64,000 nt of DNA, from NCBI RefSeq assembly GCF_900168195.1, contig NZ_FUYX01000005.1, forward strand, positions 1-64,000, in the 5' to 3' direction. Source of the DNA: Allobosea thiooxidans. Its GTDB lineage: Bacteria; Pseudomonadota; Alphaproteobacteria; Rhizobiales; Beijerinckiaceae. The position numbers and the translations under genes were made by a program. Below the pieces are notes generated by a model. The model worked only from the letters and a program-made list of their open reading frames with translations, did not search any database and was not told the DNA's origin. Shown here piece after piece: positions 24,598-33,855 of the stretch. Position 1 is the first letter of the stretch; the number at the start of each line of letters is the position of its first letter.

Positions 24598-25350
24598 ATG
24601 AAAATCGTGATTATCGGCGGAACCGGTCTGATCGGTTCCAAGACCGCGGAGCGTCTACGCCGGAAAGGGCATGACGTCGTTGCCGCCTCGCCGAATACCG
24701 GCGTCAACACGATCACGGGTGAAGGCCTAGCGGAGACGTTGAAGGGTGCCGAGGTCGTGATCGACCTCGCGAACTCGCCTTCCTTCGAGGACAAGGCCGT
24801 GCTCGAATTCTTCGAGACCTCGGGCAAAAACCTGATGGCGGCGGAGAAGAAGGCCGGCGTGACGCACCATGTCGCGCTCTCCATCGTCGGCACCGACCGG
24901 CTGCCGGAAAGCGGCTATCTTCGTGCCAAGGTGGCGCAGGAAAGGATCGTCCGCGAGGCCGGCATTCCCTACACCATCCTGCGGTCGACCCAGTTCATGG
25001 ATTTCCTAGGCGGCATCGCTCAGGCGGGAACGGTCGGCGGGACAGCCCATCTGTCGACCGGCAACCTGCAGCCGATCGCCTCCGACGATGTCGCCGATTT
25101 CGTGACGGCGGCGGCGTTGGCCGCACCGGCCGATGGCATTGTCGAAATCGCCGGCCCCGAACGCGCGCGCCTCTGCGATTTCGTCGCGCGCTACCTCAAG
25201 GCGATCGGGGATTCGCGCACCGTCGTCCCCGATCCGGAGGCCCGCTATTTCGGGACCAGGCTGGAGGCCGGTTCGCTCGTCTCCGACAACAACCCCCGTA
25301 TCGGCCGCATCGATTTCGATCGCTGGTTCGCGACGGCTCCCCGGAAGTAA
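24598..25350 (+). CDS. NmrA/SDR-a-like NAD(P)-binding protein
   Basis: This 250-residue atypical short-chain dehydrogenase begins MKIVIIGGTGLIGSK, a textbook GxxGxxG dinucleotide site. It lacks the classical YxxxK pair, having SGYLRAKVAQE where an extended-SDR Tyr-Lys could sit (Y and K four apart). Proteins of this type act as redox sensors or as quinone or nitro-group reductases. I chose ATG 24598 over an upstream codon because it places the Rossmann strand at the N-terminus. It follows the lactonase-like gene by 87 bases and may be co-transcribed. Confidence 0.8.
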   Translation: MKIVIIGGTGLIGSKTAERLRRKGHDVVAASPNTGVNTITGEGLAETLKGAEVVIDLANSPSFEDKAVLEFFETSGKNLMAAEKKAGVTHHVALSIVGTDRLPESGYLRAKVAQERIVREAGIPYTILRSTQFMDFLGGIAQAGTVGGTAHLSTGNLQPIASDDVADFVTAAALAAPADGIVEIAGPERARLCDFVARYLKAIGDSRTVVPDPEARYFGTRLEAGSLVSDNNPRIGRIDFDRWFATAPRK

Positions 25351-25413
25351 CGCCCTGCAGATGAGCCGGCGCCGAACCGGCTCGTCGGCTTCCTTCATGA
25401 AAGGACGATAAGC

Positions 25414-25839
25414 ATGATCAGATCATTGGTACGTGCCGTTGTGTTGACGGCTTTCCTGTCTGCCCCGGCTCTGGCGCATGACACGCCCGGTGGCGGCGAA
25501 GGCGCGAAGGTTACATTGGTCTACGACCACGAACTGCCGAACGTACCGGGCAAGAGCATGAGGGGCGTGGTGGTCGAGTACGCGCCGGGCGGCTTTTCGG
25601 AGGGCCACACGCACCCGACTTCGGCCTTCATCTATGCGACCGTGCTCGAAGGGGCGATCCGCAGCCAGGTCAATGACGGGCCCGCCACGGTCTACAAGGC
25701 CGGCGAAAGCTTTTCGGAGCTGCCGGGCGACCGCCACGGCGTCAGCGAGAACGCTAGCAAGACGCAGCCGGCAAAGCTGCTGGCCGTCTTCGTCGTCGAT
25801 ACCGCCCAGCAGGAACTGACGTTCCCGCTCAAAAAGTAG
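25414..25839 (+). CDS. Exported single-domain cupin protein
   Basis: This 141-residue protein has a signal peptide (MIRSLVRAVVLTAFLSAPALA) and one cupin barrel. The first cupin motif reads G-x5-HTHP (GGFSEGHTHPTSAFIYATVLEG) and the second PGDRHGVSEN, so the His-type metal ligands are present. Small periplasmic cupins of this form are common and mostly uncharacterised. It lies 63 bases after the NmrA-like gene, and a GCCGGGT-TTCG-ACCCGGC hairpin follows its stop. A role in binding or turning over a small metabolite is all that can be said. Confidence 0.8.
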   Translation: MIRSLVRAVVLTAFLSAPALAHDTPGGGEGAKVTLVYDHELPNVPGKSMRGVVVEYAPGGFSEGHTHPTSAFIYATVLEGAIRSQVNDGPATVYKAGESFSELPGDRHGVSENASKTQPAKLLAVFVVDTAQQELTFPLKK

Positions 25840-25847
25840 ACGAGCAA

Positions 25848-25865
25848 GCCGGGTTTCGACCCGGC
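25848..25865 (+). terminator. Stem-loop with UUCG tetraloop after the cupin gene
   Basis: GCCGGGT (25848-25854), TTCG, ACCCGGC (25859-25865) form a perfect 7-bp stem closed by a stable UUCG tetraloop nine bases past the cupin stop. No U tract follows. It may partly terminate or stabilise mRNA ahead of the channel gene. Confidence 0.5.
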
Positions 25866-25909
25866 ACCGCCCTTCTCAGCCCGGGCGATCGTGATCGAGG
25901 CCTCCCTTC

Positions 25910-26857
25910 ATGTTCGGCGATGACCACACCATCCCGCTTGTCCTGATCAACGTCCTGGGACTTGCCGGCATCGTCATCTGGCACATCCAGGGTTGCGAGC
26001 GCCCGACAGGCCGCCTGACTGTCCAGATCCTGTTCTTCGCCGGCATGAGCCTCGTGCTCTACCTGGGCGGCATCGCTCCGCATCAGCCCGACGATGCCTA
26101 TGCCGAGGGGCTGACCGCACTGCTCTCCAAATCCGCCAGAATTCTCTGGTGGACCCATCTCGCCTGGACGGTCATTGGCTTCATTCACATCTATGTCAGG
26201 CTGAACCGCAAGCCGCAGGAAGCGCATCTGATCCTGGATATGGCCGTCGCTGCCATCTATCTCGGCGTGGCGTTGTCAGTCATGGGCTTCGTCTTCGGCC
26301 TGCCGATCGCGACCCTGGTGACGACCTCCGGCGTCGTTGCGCTCATCCTGGGTCTGGCGTTGCAGAATACCCTCGGCGACGTCTTTTCCGGCATCGCGCT
26401 GACACTCGGCAAGGCCTATGCCATCGGCGACTGGGTGCAGCTCAGCGACGGCACGGCGGGTCGCGTCACCGAAACCAACTGGCGCTCCACCAATCTTCTG
26501 ACCGGGTTGAACAACATCGTCGTGCTGCCGAACAGCCTGCTGGCCAAGCAGAGCCTGACCAGCCTGAGCCGTCCCGACGAGTCCCATCTCATCACATTGG
26601 GCGTTCGCTTTACCGCCGGGCAAAGGCCGCGCATCGTCGAGGGCGCCATGCGATCCGTGCTGGAAGCCAGCACCCGGATCGTCAAGGAGCCCCCGCCGGC
26701 CGTCGCCCTGAAGGGCATCGACGCGAAGGCGATCGAGGTGGAACTGCAGTTTCGCGTCGCGAGCCTCGCCACGGGGACCTCCGCTAGGAACGAGATCATC
26801 GATCTCATCCATGATCGCTGCGAAGCAAGCGGCCTTTCGCTGGCCGAGCCGGCTTAG
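25910..26857 (+). CDS. MscS-family mechanosensitive channel
   Basis: This 315-residue membrane protein has about five hydrophobic segments. The pore-lining helix region (GLALQNTLGDVFSGIALT) leads into the MscS beta domain, where YAIGDWVQLSDGTAGRVTETNWRSTNL is diagnostic. A C-terminal alpha/beta domain ends the protein. It releases solutes from the cytoplasm under hypo-osmotic stress. It is larger than minimal MscS by one N-terminal helix pair. It lies 70 bases after the cupin gene and may be the last gene of that set. Confidence 0.9.
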   Translation: MFGDDHTIPLVLINVLGLAGIVIWHIQGCERPTGRLTVQILFFAGMSLVLYLGGIAPHQPDDAYAEGLTALLSKSARILWWTHLAWTVIGFIHIYVRLNRKPQEAHLILDMAVAAIYLGVALSVMGFVFGLPIATLVTTSGVVALILGLALQNTLGDVFSGIALTLGKAYAIGDWVQLSDGTAGRVTETNWRSTNLLTGLNNIVVLPNSLLAKQSLTSLSRPDESHLITLGVRFTAGQRPRIVEGAMRSVLEASTRIVKEPPPAVALKGIDAKAIEVELQFRVASLATGTSARNEIIDLIHDRCEASGLSLAEPA

Positions 26858-27028
26858 GCCTCATTCTTCACGACTCGATTTTCCGGCAAGTCATGGATTT
26901 CCATAAGTGCGGCTGCGGCGTCCCGGCGCTAGTTTCTGGTGAGCTAGCCAGTCGCGCCTTGGAAGACTGGTGCTAGACGAAGCTGTGACGGTTTCCAGGC
27001 ATTCCGTCTCCGAAAGGGACAGCCGATC

Positions 27029-29950
27029 ATGGTAGCAGCGCTTCGCCGAACGCCGCCGGCGTTGATGATCGTCTCCCTGGCTGTCGGTCTCGCGGCATGC
27101 TGGTCGACCCGGACACTCTTCGGCGTACTGGCTCCGCTGGGCGCAGTGTTTCTCTATGCTCGGGGCTATTGGCTCCTGGCGGCCTGGATCGGGCTGCTGA
27201 TCGCCTTCGCCGCGTCGGCCTTAGCTGCCCTGTTCTATCCGGGAGCCATAAGAGAAGCTGCGCTTTCGCTCGGGGCACTTGTCGCTGTCGCCGCTTATAT
27301 CGGCCTGCTGCTTATCCCCGCCTCGCTTCGCCGCGGCAACCATTCCGCTGTGCCGCGGCGACCAGAACCGGGGCAGCCGGAGGGGTTAGGGCCAGTTCCA
27401 GCGCACGGCGCGATCCACCCCGATGATCGGGCCGCAATCGCGCATGCCGCGGCCTACGCATTCTGGACGGGTGTGCCGCAGGTGACGGGCTACCGGCTGC
27501 GCCAGCCGGACGGCAGCTACCACTGGACGGAGTTGCGCGCCGAGCCGGGCTATGGCGTGAGCGTCGACGTCGACGCCATGATCTCCCGACCGGATGATCG
27601 GTGGAGCGTCGCGGAATCCCTTGGAACGACCATGGAGGCGGTCAAGGCAGCCAAGGTGATCGAGAGCCTGCACGGCAAGGCCTGGGCCTTCGATGCGATG
27701 GGCCGGTTCACCTATGTCACGCCGGCTGCCCAGGTCGCGATCGACATGGCCTTGGAGGACCTCAACCGCCGCCTCGGCGAGCGCGAATTCATCGACGGCG
27801 GCGAAGCCGGCTGGATGCGCGGCGTCCATCCCGACGATGTCGACAGGGCAGCCTCCACCCTGCGTCACTGCCTGAAGACTGGCGAGCCGTGGAACATTGA
27901 ATACCGGATGCTGCGCGCGACCGGGCAATATGTCTGGCACCGCATCTCGGCGCGGCCGACACGGGATGACAATGGCCAGATCACAGGCTGGTTCGGCACC
28001 TCGATCGACATCGACGTCTACAAGAAGACCGAGGCTGCCCTGCGCGCCAGAGAGCAACATCTGGAGCAGTTGATCGACACGGTCCCGGCCATGATCTGGA
28101 GCATGACCGGGGCAGGCCATCCCGTCTATCTCAATAGGCGGATGATGGAAGTGACGGGCGCCACGACCGAGACCGTTACGGCTCCTGATGGGTCACTCAC
28201 GCTCAAGAGGATGATCCATCCCGATTTTCTGGAGCAGGCAGAGCGGACATTCGCCCGATCCGTCGCAACGGGTGCGCCATACGCGATCAAATACCTTCAG
28301 CGCCGCGCCGACGGCACCTATCGCTGGACTGAAACGCGAGCTGAGGCCCTGCGCGACGAGGCGGGCCAGATCATCCGGTGGTACGGCGTATCCGTCGATA
28401 TCCACGATCTGATCACCACGCAGACGGAGCTGCATCTGCGCAAGCAGGAGTTAACGCGGCTCGTCGATCTGGTGCCGAGCTTCCTTTGGCGGCTGACGCC
28501 GGACGGTGCGCCGAACTTCTTCAACCGCCGCTTCATCGATTTTCTGGGCCTTGACGAAGGTAGCCTCGAGCAGCCCCAGACGGAGCAATATGCGGCGGCG
28601 TTGAAGGCCGCGGTCCATCCGGACGACGCCGATCGCGTGTGGGCCGGTCTGAAGGCTTGCCTGAGCAGCGGCCGGCCTTTCGCCATGCGCTATCGCCTGC
28701 GCCGCCACGATGGCGTCTATCGCTGGATGGATGGGCGCGCGGAGCCGCTCCTGGACGAGGACGGCAGCATCATCCAGTGGCACGGCCTGTCCCACGACAT
28801 CGACGATCAGCTGCGGGTGGAGGAGGCACTTCGGGAAAGCGAGCGTTCGCTGCGCCAGCTGGTCGAGACACTGCCTGCCCTCATCTACTGCGCCGCGCCG
28901 AACGGGGAGCCGATCTATCGCAGTGAGAAGCTGCGAGAATTTCTCGGCTTCGGGCTCGCCGACAAGGATGAGGAGGGCACGACACGCCTGACCGGTACCC
29001 TCGACGCGATCATCCATCCCGACGATCTCCCCGACGTCAAAGAAAGATATGCGCATTCTCTGGCGACAGGCTCCCCCTATGCGATGAAGCATCGCCTCAG
29101 GCGGGCCGATGGCGCATACCGCTGGGTCGAGACGCGAACCGCTGCGATGCGAAATGCCGAAGGTGAGATCATCCAATGGAACGGCATCTGCTTCGAGATC
29201 GAAGATCAGGTGCGGGCACAGGAAGCGCTGACATTGACGCAGGAGCGGCTCGCGCGCGCGGCACAGGCCGCGAGCCTGGCAGAGCTCTCCGCCTCAATCG
29301 CCCATGAGGTCAACCAGCCGCTCGCCGCGGTCGTCGCGAACTCCCATGCATGCCAGCGCTGGCTCACCTCGGACCCGCCCAATCTGGAGCGGGCGCAGAA
29401 GACCGTCGAGCGCATCATCCGGGACGCGAATTCCGCCGCCGATGTGGTCGGCAGGGTCCGCGCCCTGTTCAGGCAGACTGTCGAGGCGCGGAACCTCTGG
29501 CAGCTCGACACCATCCTCCACGAGGCCAGGGACTTGATGCTGGAAGAGGCGACCCGACGGCGGATCCGCGTCGAGGTCGATGTCGAGCCGGGACTGCCAC
29601 CGCTGGCCCTGGACCGCATCCAGATCCAGCAGGTTCTGGTCAATCTGATCCGCAACGGCCTCGAGGCGATGGAGCCGGCACAGCGCGGGGCGCTTCATAT
29701 CCGGTCGATGCGTGCCGGCGAACTCATCCGGACCGAAGTCCGCGATACGGGCGCGGGCATCAGCGCCATCGAGAAGGTCTTCGAGCCGTTCTTCTCCACC
29801 AAATCCCACGGCATGGGCATGGGGCTGGCGATATCGCGCACCATCATCGAATCCCATGGCGGGCGTCTCTGGGCCGAGGACAATCAGCCCAGCGGGGCGA
29901 TCTTCATCTTCACCCTGCCTGTCGAAGCGAAAGCGGACCATGATCGTTGA
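27029..29950 (+). CDS. Multi-PAS membrane histidine kinase
   Basis: The 973-residue sensor kinase has about four N-terminal membrane helices (residues 1-100). A chain of PAS/PAC units follows, about one degenerate and four recognisable ones at roughly 200-335, 340-470, 475-605 and 610-735, with repeated HPDD and YRW motifs. The HisKA phosphoacceptor is H759 in IAHEVNQPL, and the HATPase domain (LVNLIRNGLEAM, DTGAGIS, GMGMGLAIS) runs to the end. The HEVNQPLAA type normally pairs with FixJ/LuxR-type regulators, and one overlaps its 3' end by 11 bases. The ligand or cofactor of the PAS domains is unknown; no haem or flavin motif was identified. Confidence 0.92.
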   Translation: MVAALRRTPPALMIVSLAVGLAACWSTRTLFGVLAPLGAVFLYARGYWLLAAWIGLLIAFAASALAALFYPGAIREAALSLGALVAVAAYIGLLLIPASLRRGNHSAVPRRPEPGQPEGLGPVPAHGAIHPDDRAAIAHAAAYAFWTGVPQVTGYRLRQPDGSYHWTELRAEPGYGVSVDVDAMISRPDDRWSVAESLGTTMEAVKAAKVIESLHGKAWAFDAMGRFTYVTPAAQVAIDMALEDLNRRLGEREFIDGGEAGWMRGVHPDDVDRAASTLRHCLKTGEPWNIEYRMLRATGQYVWHRISARPTRDDNGQITGWFGTSIDIDVYKKTEAALRAREQHLEQLIDTVPAMIWSMTGAGHPVYLNRRMMEVTGATTETVTAPDGSLTLKRMIHPDFLEQAERTFARSVATGAPYAIKYLQRRADGTYRWTETRAEALRDEAGQIIRWYGVSVDIHDLITTQTELHLRKQELTRLVDLVPSFLWRLTPDGAPNFFNRRFIDFLGLDEGSLEQPQTEQYAAALKAAVHPDDADRVWAGLKACLSSGRPFAMRYRLRRHDGVYRWMDGRAEPLLDEDGSIIQWHGLSHDIDDQLRVEEALRESERSLRQLVETLPALIYCAAPNGEPIYRSEKLREFLGFGLADKDEEGTTRLTGTLDAIIHPDDLPDVKERYAHSLATGSPYAMKHRLRRADGAYRWVETRTAAMRNAEGEIIQWNGICFEIEDQVRAQEALTLTQERLARAAQAASLAELSASIAHEVNQPLAAVVANSHACQRWLTSDPPNLERAQKTVERIIRDANSAADVVGRVRALFRQTVEARNLWQLDTILHEARDLMLEEATRRRIRVEVDVEPGLPPLALDRIQIQQVLVNLIRNGLEAMEPAQRGALHIRSMRAGELIRTEVRDTGAGISAIEKVFEPFFSTKSHGMGMGLAISRTIIESHGGRLWAEDNQPSGAIFIFTLPVEAKADHDR

Positions 29951-30581
29951 CGACACCATCGTGTTCATCGTCGACGATGACGAGGCTCTGCGCGAGGCGT
30001 TGGGCGAGCTGCTCGAGGCCAACGGGGTCCGGTCGGCGCTGTTCCGATCTGCCGGCGACTATATCGGCGCCGACAAGCCTGATCTCCCGGCCTGCCTTAT
30101 CCTCGATGTCGAGCTTCCCGATATCAACGGGCTCGAATTGCAACGGCAGATCGCGCGGGACGACCATCCACCCATCGTGTTCATCACCGGTCATGGCGAC
30201 ATTCCCTCATCGGTGCGCGCCATCAAGCATGGCGCCGTCGACTTCCTGACCAAGCCGTTCAGCGATACCGCGCTTATGGCGGCGATCGGCTCGGCGATCG
30301 CGCAGGACCGGGAAACCAGGGCGAACCGTGCCGAGGTCGGGTTGCTGCGCCAGCGTTATCAGGAGCTGTCTCCGCGCGAGCGCGAAGTCCTGCCTCTGGT
30401 TGTAAGCGGGCTGCTCAACAAGCAGGCCGCGGCCGAGCTCGGTATCAGCGAAGTCACCCTGCAGATCCACAGAAGAAACGTCATGCAAAAAATGGCGGCG
30501 TCGTCACTCGCCGACCTGGTGCGAATTGCGGAACGGTTGGAAATCCCGATCCAGCATTCGCGCCGGATGGGAGGAATCTAG
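29940..30581 (+). CDS. FixJ/NarL-type response regulator
   Basis: This 213-residue regulator has a receiver domain (IVDDDEAL acidic pocket, phospho-Asp in LILDVELPD, Lys in FLTKPF) and a LuxR-type helix-turn-helix (LSPREREVLPLVVSGLLNKQAAAELGISE core). It starts inside the 3' end of the kinase gene, so it is almost certainly that kinase's partner. The receiver loop reads VELPD where the family usually has VRMPG. DNA binding follows phosphorylation-driven dimerisation in this family; its targets are unknown. Confidence 0.92.
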   Translation: MIVDDTIVFIVDDDEALREALGELLEANGVRSALFRSAGDYIGADKPDLPACLILDVELPDINGLELQRQIARDDHPPIVFITGHGDIPSSVRAIKHGAVDFLTKPFSDTALMAAIGSAIAQDRETRANRAEVGLLRQRYQELSPREREVLPLVVSGLLNKQAAAELGISEVTLQIHRRNVMQKMAASSLADLVRIAERLEIPIQHSRRMGGI

Positions 30582-30583
30582 GC

Positions 30584-30946
30584 TTGTGCACACACAAATA
30601 CATCGTGGCTGTCGTCGATGATGATCCGCGGTTGCTGGAATCGCTCGAAGATCTGCTCGAATCCGCCGGCTATGGGGTTCGCAGTTTCCCGTCGGCGGTA
30701 GCCTTGATGCAGGCCGGCCTCGCCGGGCTGGACCTGCTCATCACCGATATCGGCATGCCGGGTCTGGACGGCTTCGAGCTGCGCGACCTCGTGAACAGGG
30801 AGCGCCCGGAATTGCCGGTCTTTCTGATCACCGGGCGCCATGAGATCGCCGACCAGATCAGGGCGCGTGCCGTGGAGAGCTTCTTCTGCAAGCCGTTCGA
30901 CGGCCAGGCGCTGCTCGCGGCGATCGCGCGTGCCCTGCGTCGGTAG
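30584..30946 (+). CDS. Stand-alone receiver-domain protein
   Basis: This 120-residue CheY-like protein has the acidic pair VVDDDP, the phospho-Asp in LLITDIGMPG and the Lys in FFCKPFDG, with no output domain. It begins at TTG 30584, two bases after the FixJ-type regulator's stop; no better start is in frame. It probably competes for, or relays, phosphate from the multi-PAS kinase. It could also act on a partner protein encoded elsewhere. Confidence 0.85.
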   Translation: MCTHKYIVAVVDDDPRLLESLEDLLESAGYGVRSFPSAVALMQAGLAGLDLLITDIGMPGLDGFELRDLVNRERPELPVFLITGRHEIADQIRARAVESFFCKPFDGQALLAAIARALRR

Positions 30947-31026
30947 GGCTCTTCCAACGAATTGAGCGCCGGTTCGCGTGAGCGACAGGGCGCAGACAGT
31001 GCTTCTGAGAGATGTGGAAGGTGAAC

Positions 31027-31719
31027 ATGATCATTGATCGCTCACTCTCGCCAAGGTCGAGGTCGCTGCCGGCACAACGCCAGGGCGGGGCGAAGCACCC
31101 CCTCGTCATCATCGTCGACGACGACGCGTCGGTTCGCGAGGCGCTGTGCGAGTTGATGCTGTCAGCCGGCTTCGAGGCGATTTCGTTCAGCTCGACCAAG
31201 GCACTGCTTGAGACCAGCGCCCTCGATCAGCCGGGGTGCCTGATCCTCGACGTCCGCATGCCCGGTCCTAGCGGGCTCGATCTGCAACGGCATCTGACGT
31301 CGAGCGGAAATCCCAAGCCGGTCATCTTCCTGACGGCGCATGGCGATATCCCGATGACCGTCCAGGCCATGAAGGCCGGCGCCGTCGATTTTCTGACGAA
31401 ACCGGTCCGCGATCAGACGCTACTGGACGCGGTCAACGCTGCGATCGGGCTGGATGCGGCACGACGCGCGGAAGCCGCCAGGATCAAGGGCTATGTCGAG
31501 CGGGTGCAGACGCTGACGCCGCGGGAGCGCGAAATCATGCACGAGGTGACGCGGGGACGTCTCAACAAGCAGATCGCCTTCGACCTCGGCATCAGCGAGG
31601 TCACGGTCAAGCTGCACAGAGGCAATCTGATGCGGAAGATGGAGGTCGCCTCGATCGGCGAACTCATCCGGGCCTGGGAAGCCCTGCCGGTGAGAATGCG
31701 CGCGACCAACGCCGCGTAG
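31027..31719 (+). CDS. Second FixJ-type response regulator
   Basis: The roughly 230-residue regulator has an N-terminal extension, then a receiver domain (IIVDDDASV, LILDVRMPGPSG, FLTKPV) and a LuxR-type DNA-binding domain (LTPREREIMHEVTRGRLNKQ, GISEVTVKLHRG). I chose ATG 31027 for the GGAAGG site in front of it. It lies 80 bases past the stand-alone receiver and belongs to the same signalling cluster. Its HTH resembles that of the first regulator without being identical, so the kinase may feed two regulons. Confidence 0.9.
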   Translation: MIIDRSLSPRSRSLPAQRQGGAKHPLVIIVDDDASVREALCELMLSAGFEAISFSSTKALLETSALDQPGCLILDVRMPGPSGLDLQRHLTSSGNPKPVIFLTAHGDIPMTVQAMKAGAVDFLTKPVRDQTLLDAVNAAIGLDAARRAEAARIKGYVERVQTLTPREREIMHEVTRGRLNKQIAFDLGISEVTVKLHRGNLMRKMEVASIGELIRAWEALPVRMRATNAA

Positions 31720-31846
31720 GACCTTTGAGCGAAACCGGAAGTGGTCGCGGTGGCGCGGTGGGATGAAACAACGGCATGGAGCAGGCTCCAGGCGCGGCAG
31801 TCCGATCACCTCGCCCGATGCGCAAGAACGAGCGCTCTGCCTGCGG

Positions 31847-32596
31847 TCAGGTCAGCGCCATGCCGCCATCGACGGTGAGATTGACGCCCGTCACGAAGTC
31901 ACTCTGCGCCGAACACAGGAAAAGCGCTGCTTGAGCGAGCTCGTCGGCCTCACCCATCCGGCCAAACGGGATCGCCTGTGCGGCCACGTTCTCGACCTGT
32001 GACAGCGCCTCGGCCGGGATGCCGAGCTTTCCGATGATCGGCGTAGCAGTCGGGCCGGGGCTGAGCACGTTGACGCGGATACGCCGATCCTTGAACTCCA
32101 GCGCCCAGTTGCGGGCGAATGCCTCGATCGCAGCCTTGCTGCCGGCATAGACGGCATGGCCGTCCAGCACCTTGCGGCTGGCGATCGAGCTGGTCAGCAG
32201 GATGGCTCCGCCATCGCGCAGCAGCGGGGCGATCTTCTGCACGCCGAAGAAGGTGCCGCGCGCATTGGCGAGGAACTGCGCGTCATAATCCTGCGGCGTC
32301 ACCACGAGGCTCGGCTGGATCCGAATGCCGCCCGCATTCGCGATGTAGATATCGGCCTTGCCGAACCGTTCCGCCACGAAGGCGGCGACGCGGTCATGCG
32401 TGGCGAGATCGGCAATGTCGCCTGCAAGACCGACCGCCCTTTGCCCCAACGCCTCGACGGCTTCATCGACCGCCTCTTTGCGGCGCCCGACGATCAGGAC
32501 CTTCGCACCTTCGGCCACGAAGACGCGCGCCGTGGCGAAGCCGATGCCACTGTTGCCGCCGGTGATCACGGCGACCTTGTTCGACAGCTTTTCCAT
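31847..32596 (-). CDS. SDR-family oxidoreductase
   Basis: This 249-residue classical short-chain dehydrogenase has TGGNSGIG at residues 12-19, NAG in the fourth strand region, the catalytic Ser in LLTSSIAS and YAGSKAA as YxxxK. The ending VTGVNLTVDGG is the usual family C-terminus. I chose ATG 32596 (GGAGG upstream) over a longer form. It reads away from the hydrolase gene at 32868, and a CTATAC-N4-GTATAG palindrome sits between them. The substrate is unknown. Confidence 0.9.
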   Translation of the reverse strand: MEKLSNKVAVITGGNSGIGFATARVFVAEGAKVLIVGRRKEAVDEAVEALGQRAVGLAGDIADLATHDRVAAFVAERFGKADIYIANAGGIRIQPSLVVTPQDYDAQFLANARGTFFGVQKIAPLLRDGGAILLTSSIASRKVLDGHAVYAGSKAAIEAFARNWALEFKDRRIRVNVLSPGPTATPIIGKLGIPAEALSQVENVAAQAIPFGRMGEADELAQAALFLCSAQSDFVTGVNLTVDGGMALT

Positions 32597-32669
32597 GCGG
32601 ACCTCCATCTGGAGGACACGAGATTGAAGCGATCTCAAATGAAATCAAATATTCCGAAGTCGATATGAT

Positions 32670-32685
32670 CTATACATCGGTATAG
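32670..32685. promoter_or_regulatory. Candidate operator palindrome CTATAC-N4-GTATAG
   Basis: A perfect 6-4-6 inverted repeat lies in the divergent intergenic region, 74 bases upstream of the SDR start and about 180 upstream of the hydrolase start. The size suits a dimeric repressor of TetR, MarR or HxlR type. No regulator gene is adjacent, so the binding protein is unknown. Confidence 0.45.
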
Positions 32686-32867
32686 AATGAGCTGACGTTG
32701 AGCTTATTGCTTGTGGATCTGCCTAGCGCAAGATCGACTGGCTTCGAAAGCCGCAAGACTCTCAAAATAAATGCCGCGGCCTCGAGGCCGGCTCTTCACG
32801 AGATGCACAACCGGGCATCGGCCGGAGGCGTCGATCGCAGCCCCATAGCCGCGCCTCGGAGGCGCCA

Positions 32868-33851
32868 ATGCCGAACGACACCTCATCCAGTCCGACCGAT
32901 TGCAGCCGGCGCGACCTCCTATGCGGCGGCGCCTGCGTGGCGGCTGCTGGCACGCTTCCGCTCTCGTCTTTCGCTCAACCTGCCACCGTTTCCCCTCAGT
33001 ACAATCGAAGGAGCCAACGCATGAACTATGTGACGACCCGTGATGGCGTCGAGATCTTCTATAAGGATTGGGGCCCGAAATCGGCTCAGCCGATCGTCTT
33101 CCACCATGGCTGGCCGCTCAGCTCGGATGACTGGGATGCGCAGATGCTGTTTTTCCTGGCGCAGGGCTTCCGGGTCGTCGCGCACGATCGGCGCGGGCAT
33201 GGCCGCTCCAGCCAGGTCGGCGAGGGTCATGACATGGACCATTACGCCGCCGACGTCGCGGCTGTTGTCGAGCATCTCGACCTGCGCAACGCCGTCCATG
33301 TCGGCCATTCGACCGGTGGCGGCGAGGCCACGCGCTATGTCGCCCGTCACGGCAGAAAGCGCACGGCAAAGCTCGTCCTGATCGGCGCGGTGCCGCCGAT
33401 CATGGTCAAGACCGACCGCAACCCGGGCGGCCTGCCGATCGAGGTCTTCGACGGCTTCCGCAAGAGCCTCGCTGCCAATCGCAGCAGGTTCTACACCGAT
33501 CTCGCGGCGGGACCGTTCTATGGCTTCAACCGACCGGGCGTCGAAGCGGATCCGAGCCTCATCCAGAACTGGTGGCGCCAGGGCATGATGGGCGCGGCCA
33601 AGGCCCATCATGACGGCATCAAGGCCTTTTCCGAGACCGATTTCACTGATGATCTCAAGGTGATCGAGGCCCCGACGCTGGTGATGCATGGTGATGAGGA
33701 TCAGGTCGTCCCGATCGGCGACAGCGCTCCGCTCACCGCCAAGCTGCTCAAGCGCGCGACTCTGAACATCTACAACAAGCTGCCCCACGGCATGGCGACG
33801 ACCCATGCGGATGTCGTGAACAGGGACATCCTGACATTCGTCCGGGGCTGA
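32868..33851 (+). CDS. Alpha/beta hydrolase of the cofactor-free chloroperoxidase/arylesterase group, Tat-exported form
   Basis: The 327-residue form begins with a twin-arginine signal (SRRDLLCGG, hydrophobic stretch, FAQP cleavage region) and has GGAGG six bases upstream. The enzyme domain starts at an internal Met (33021), itself preceded by AAGGAG, and from there is 276 residues, the usual family length. The nucleophile is S97 of the short form in GHSTGGG. The acid lies in HGDEDQVVP and the His in LPHGMATTH. The family hydrolyses esters and perhydrolyses acids. Both starts look usable, so exported and cytoplasmic forms may coexist. Confidence 0.88.
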   Translation: MPNDTSSSPTDCSRRDLLCGGACVAAAGTLPLSSFAQPATVSPQYNRRSQRMNYVTTRDGVEIFYKDWGPKSAQPIVFHHGWPLSSDDWDAQMLFFLAQGFRVVAHDRRGHGRSSQVGEGHDMDHYAADVAAVVEHLDLRNAVHVGHSTGGGEATRYVARHGRKRTAKLVLIGAVPPIMVKTDRNPGGLPIEVFDGFRKSLAANRSRFYTDLAAGPFYGFNRPGVEADPSLIQNWWRQGMMGAAKAHHDGIKAFSETDFTDDLKVIEAPTLVMHGDEDQVVPIGDSAPLTAKLLKRATLNIYNKLPHGMATTHADVVNRDILTFVRG

Positions 33852-33855
33852 CATG

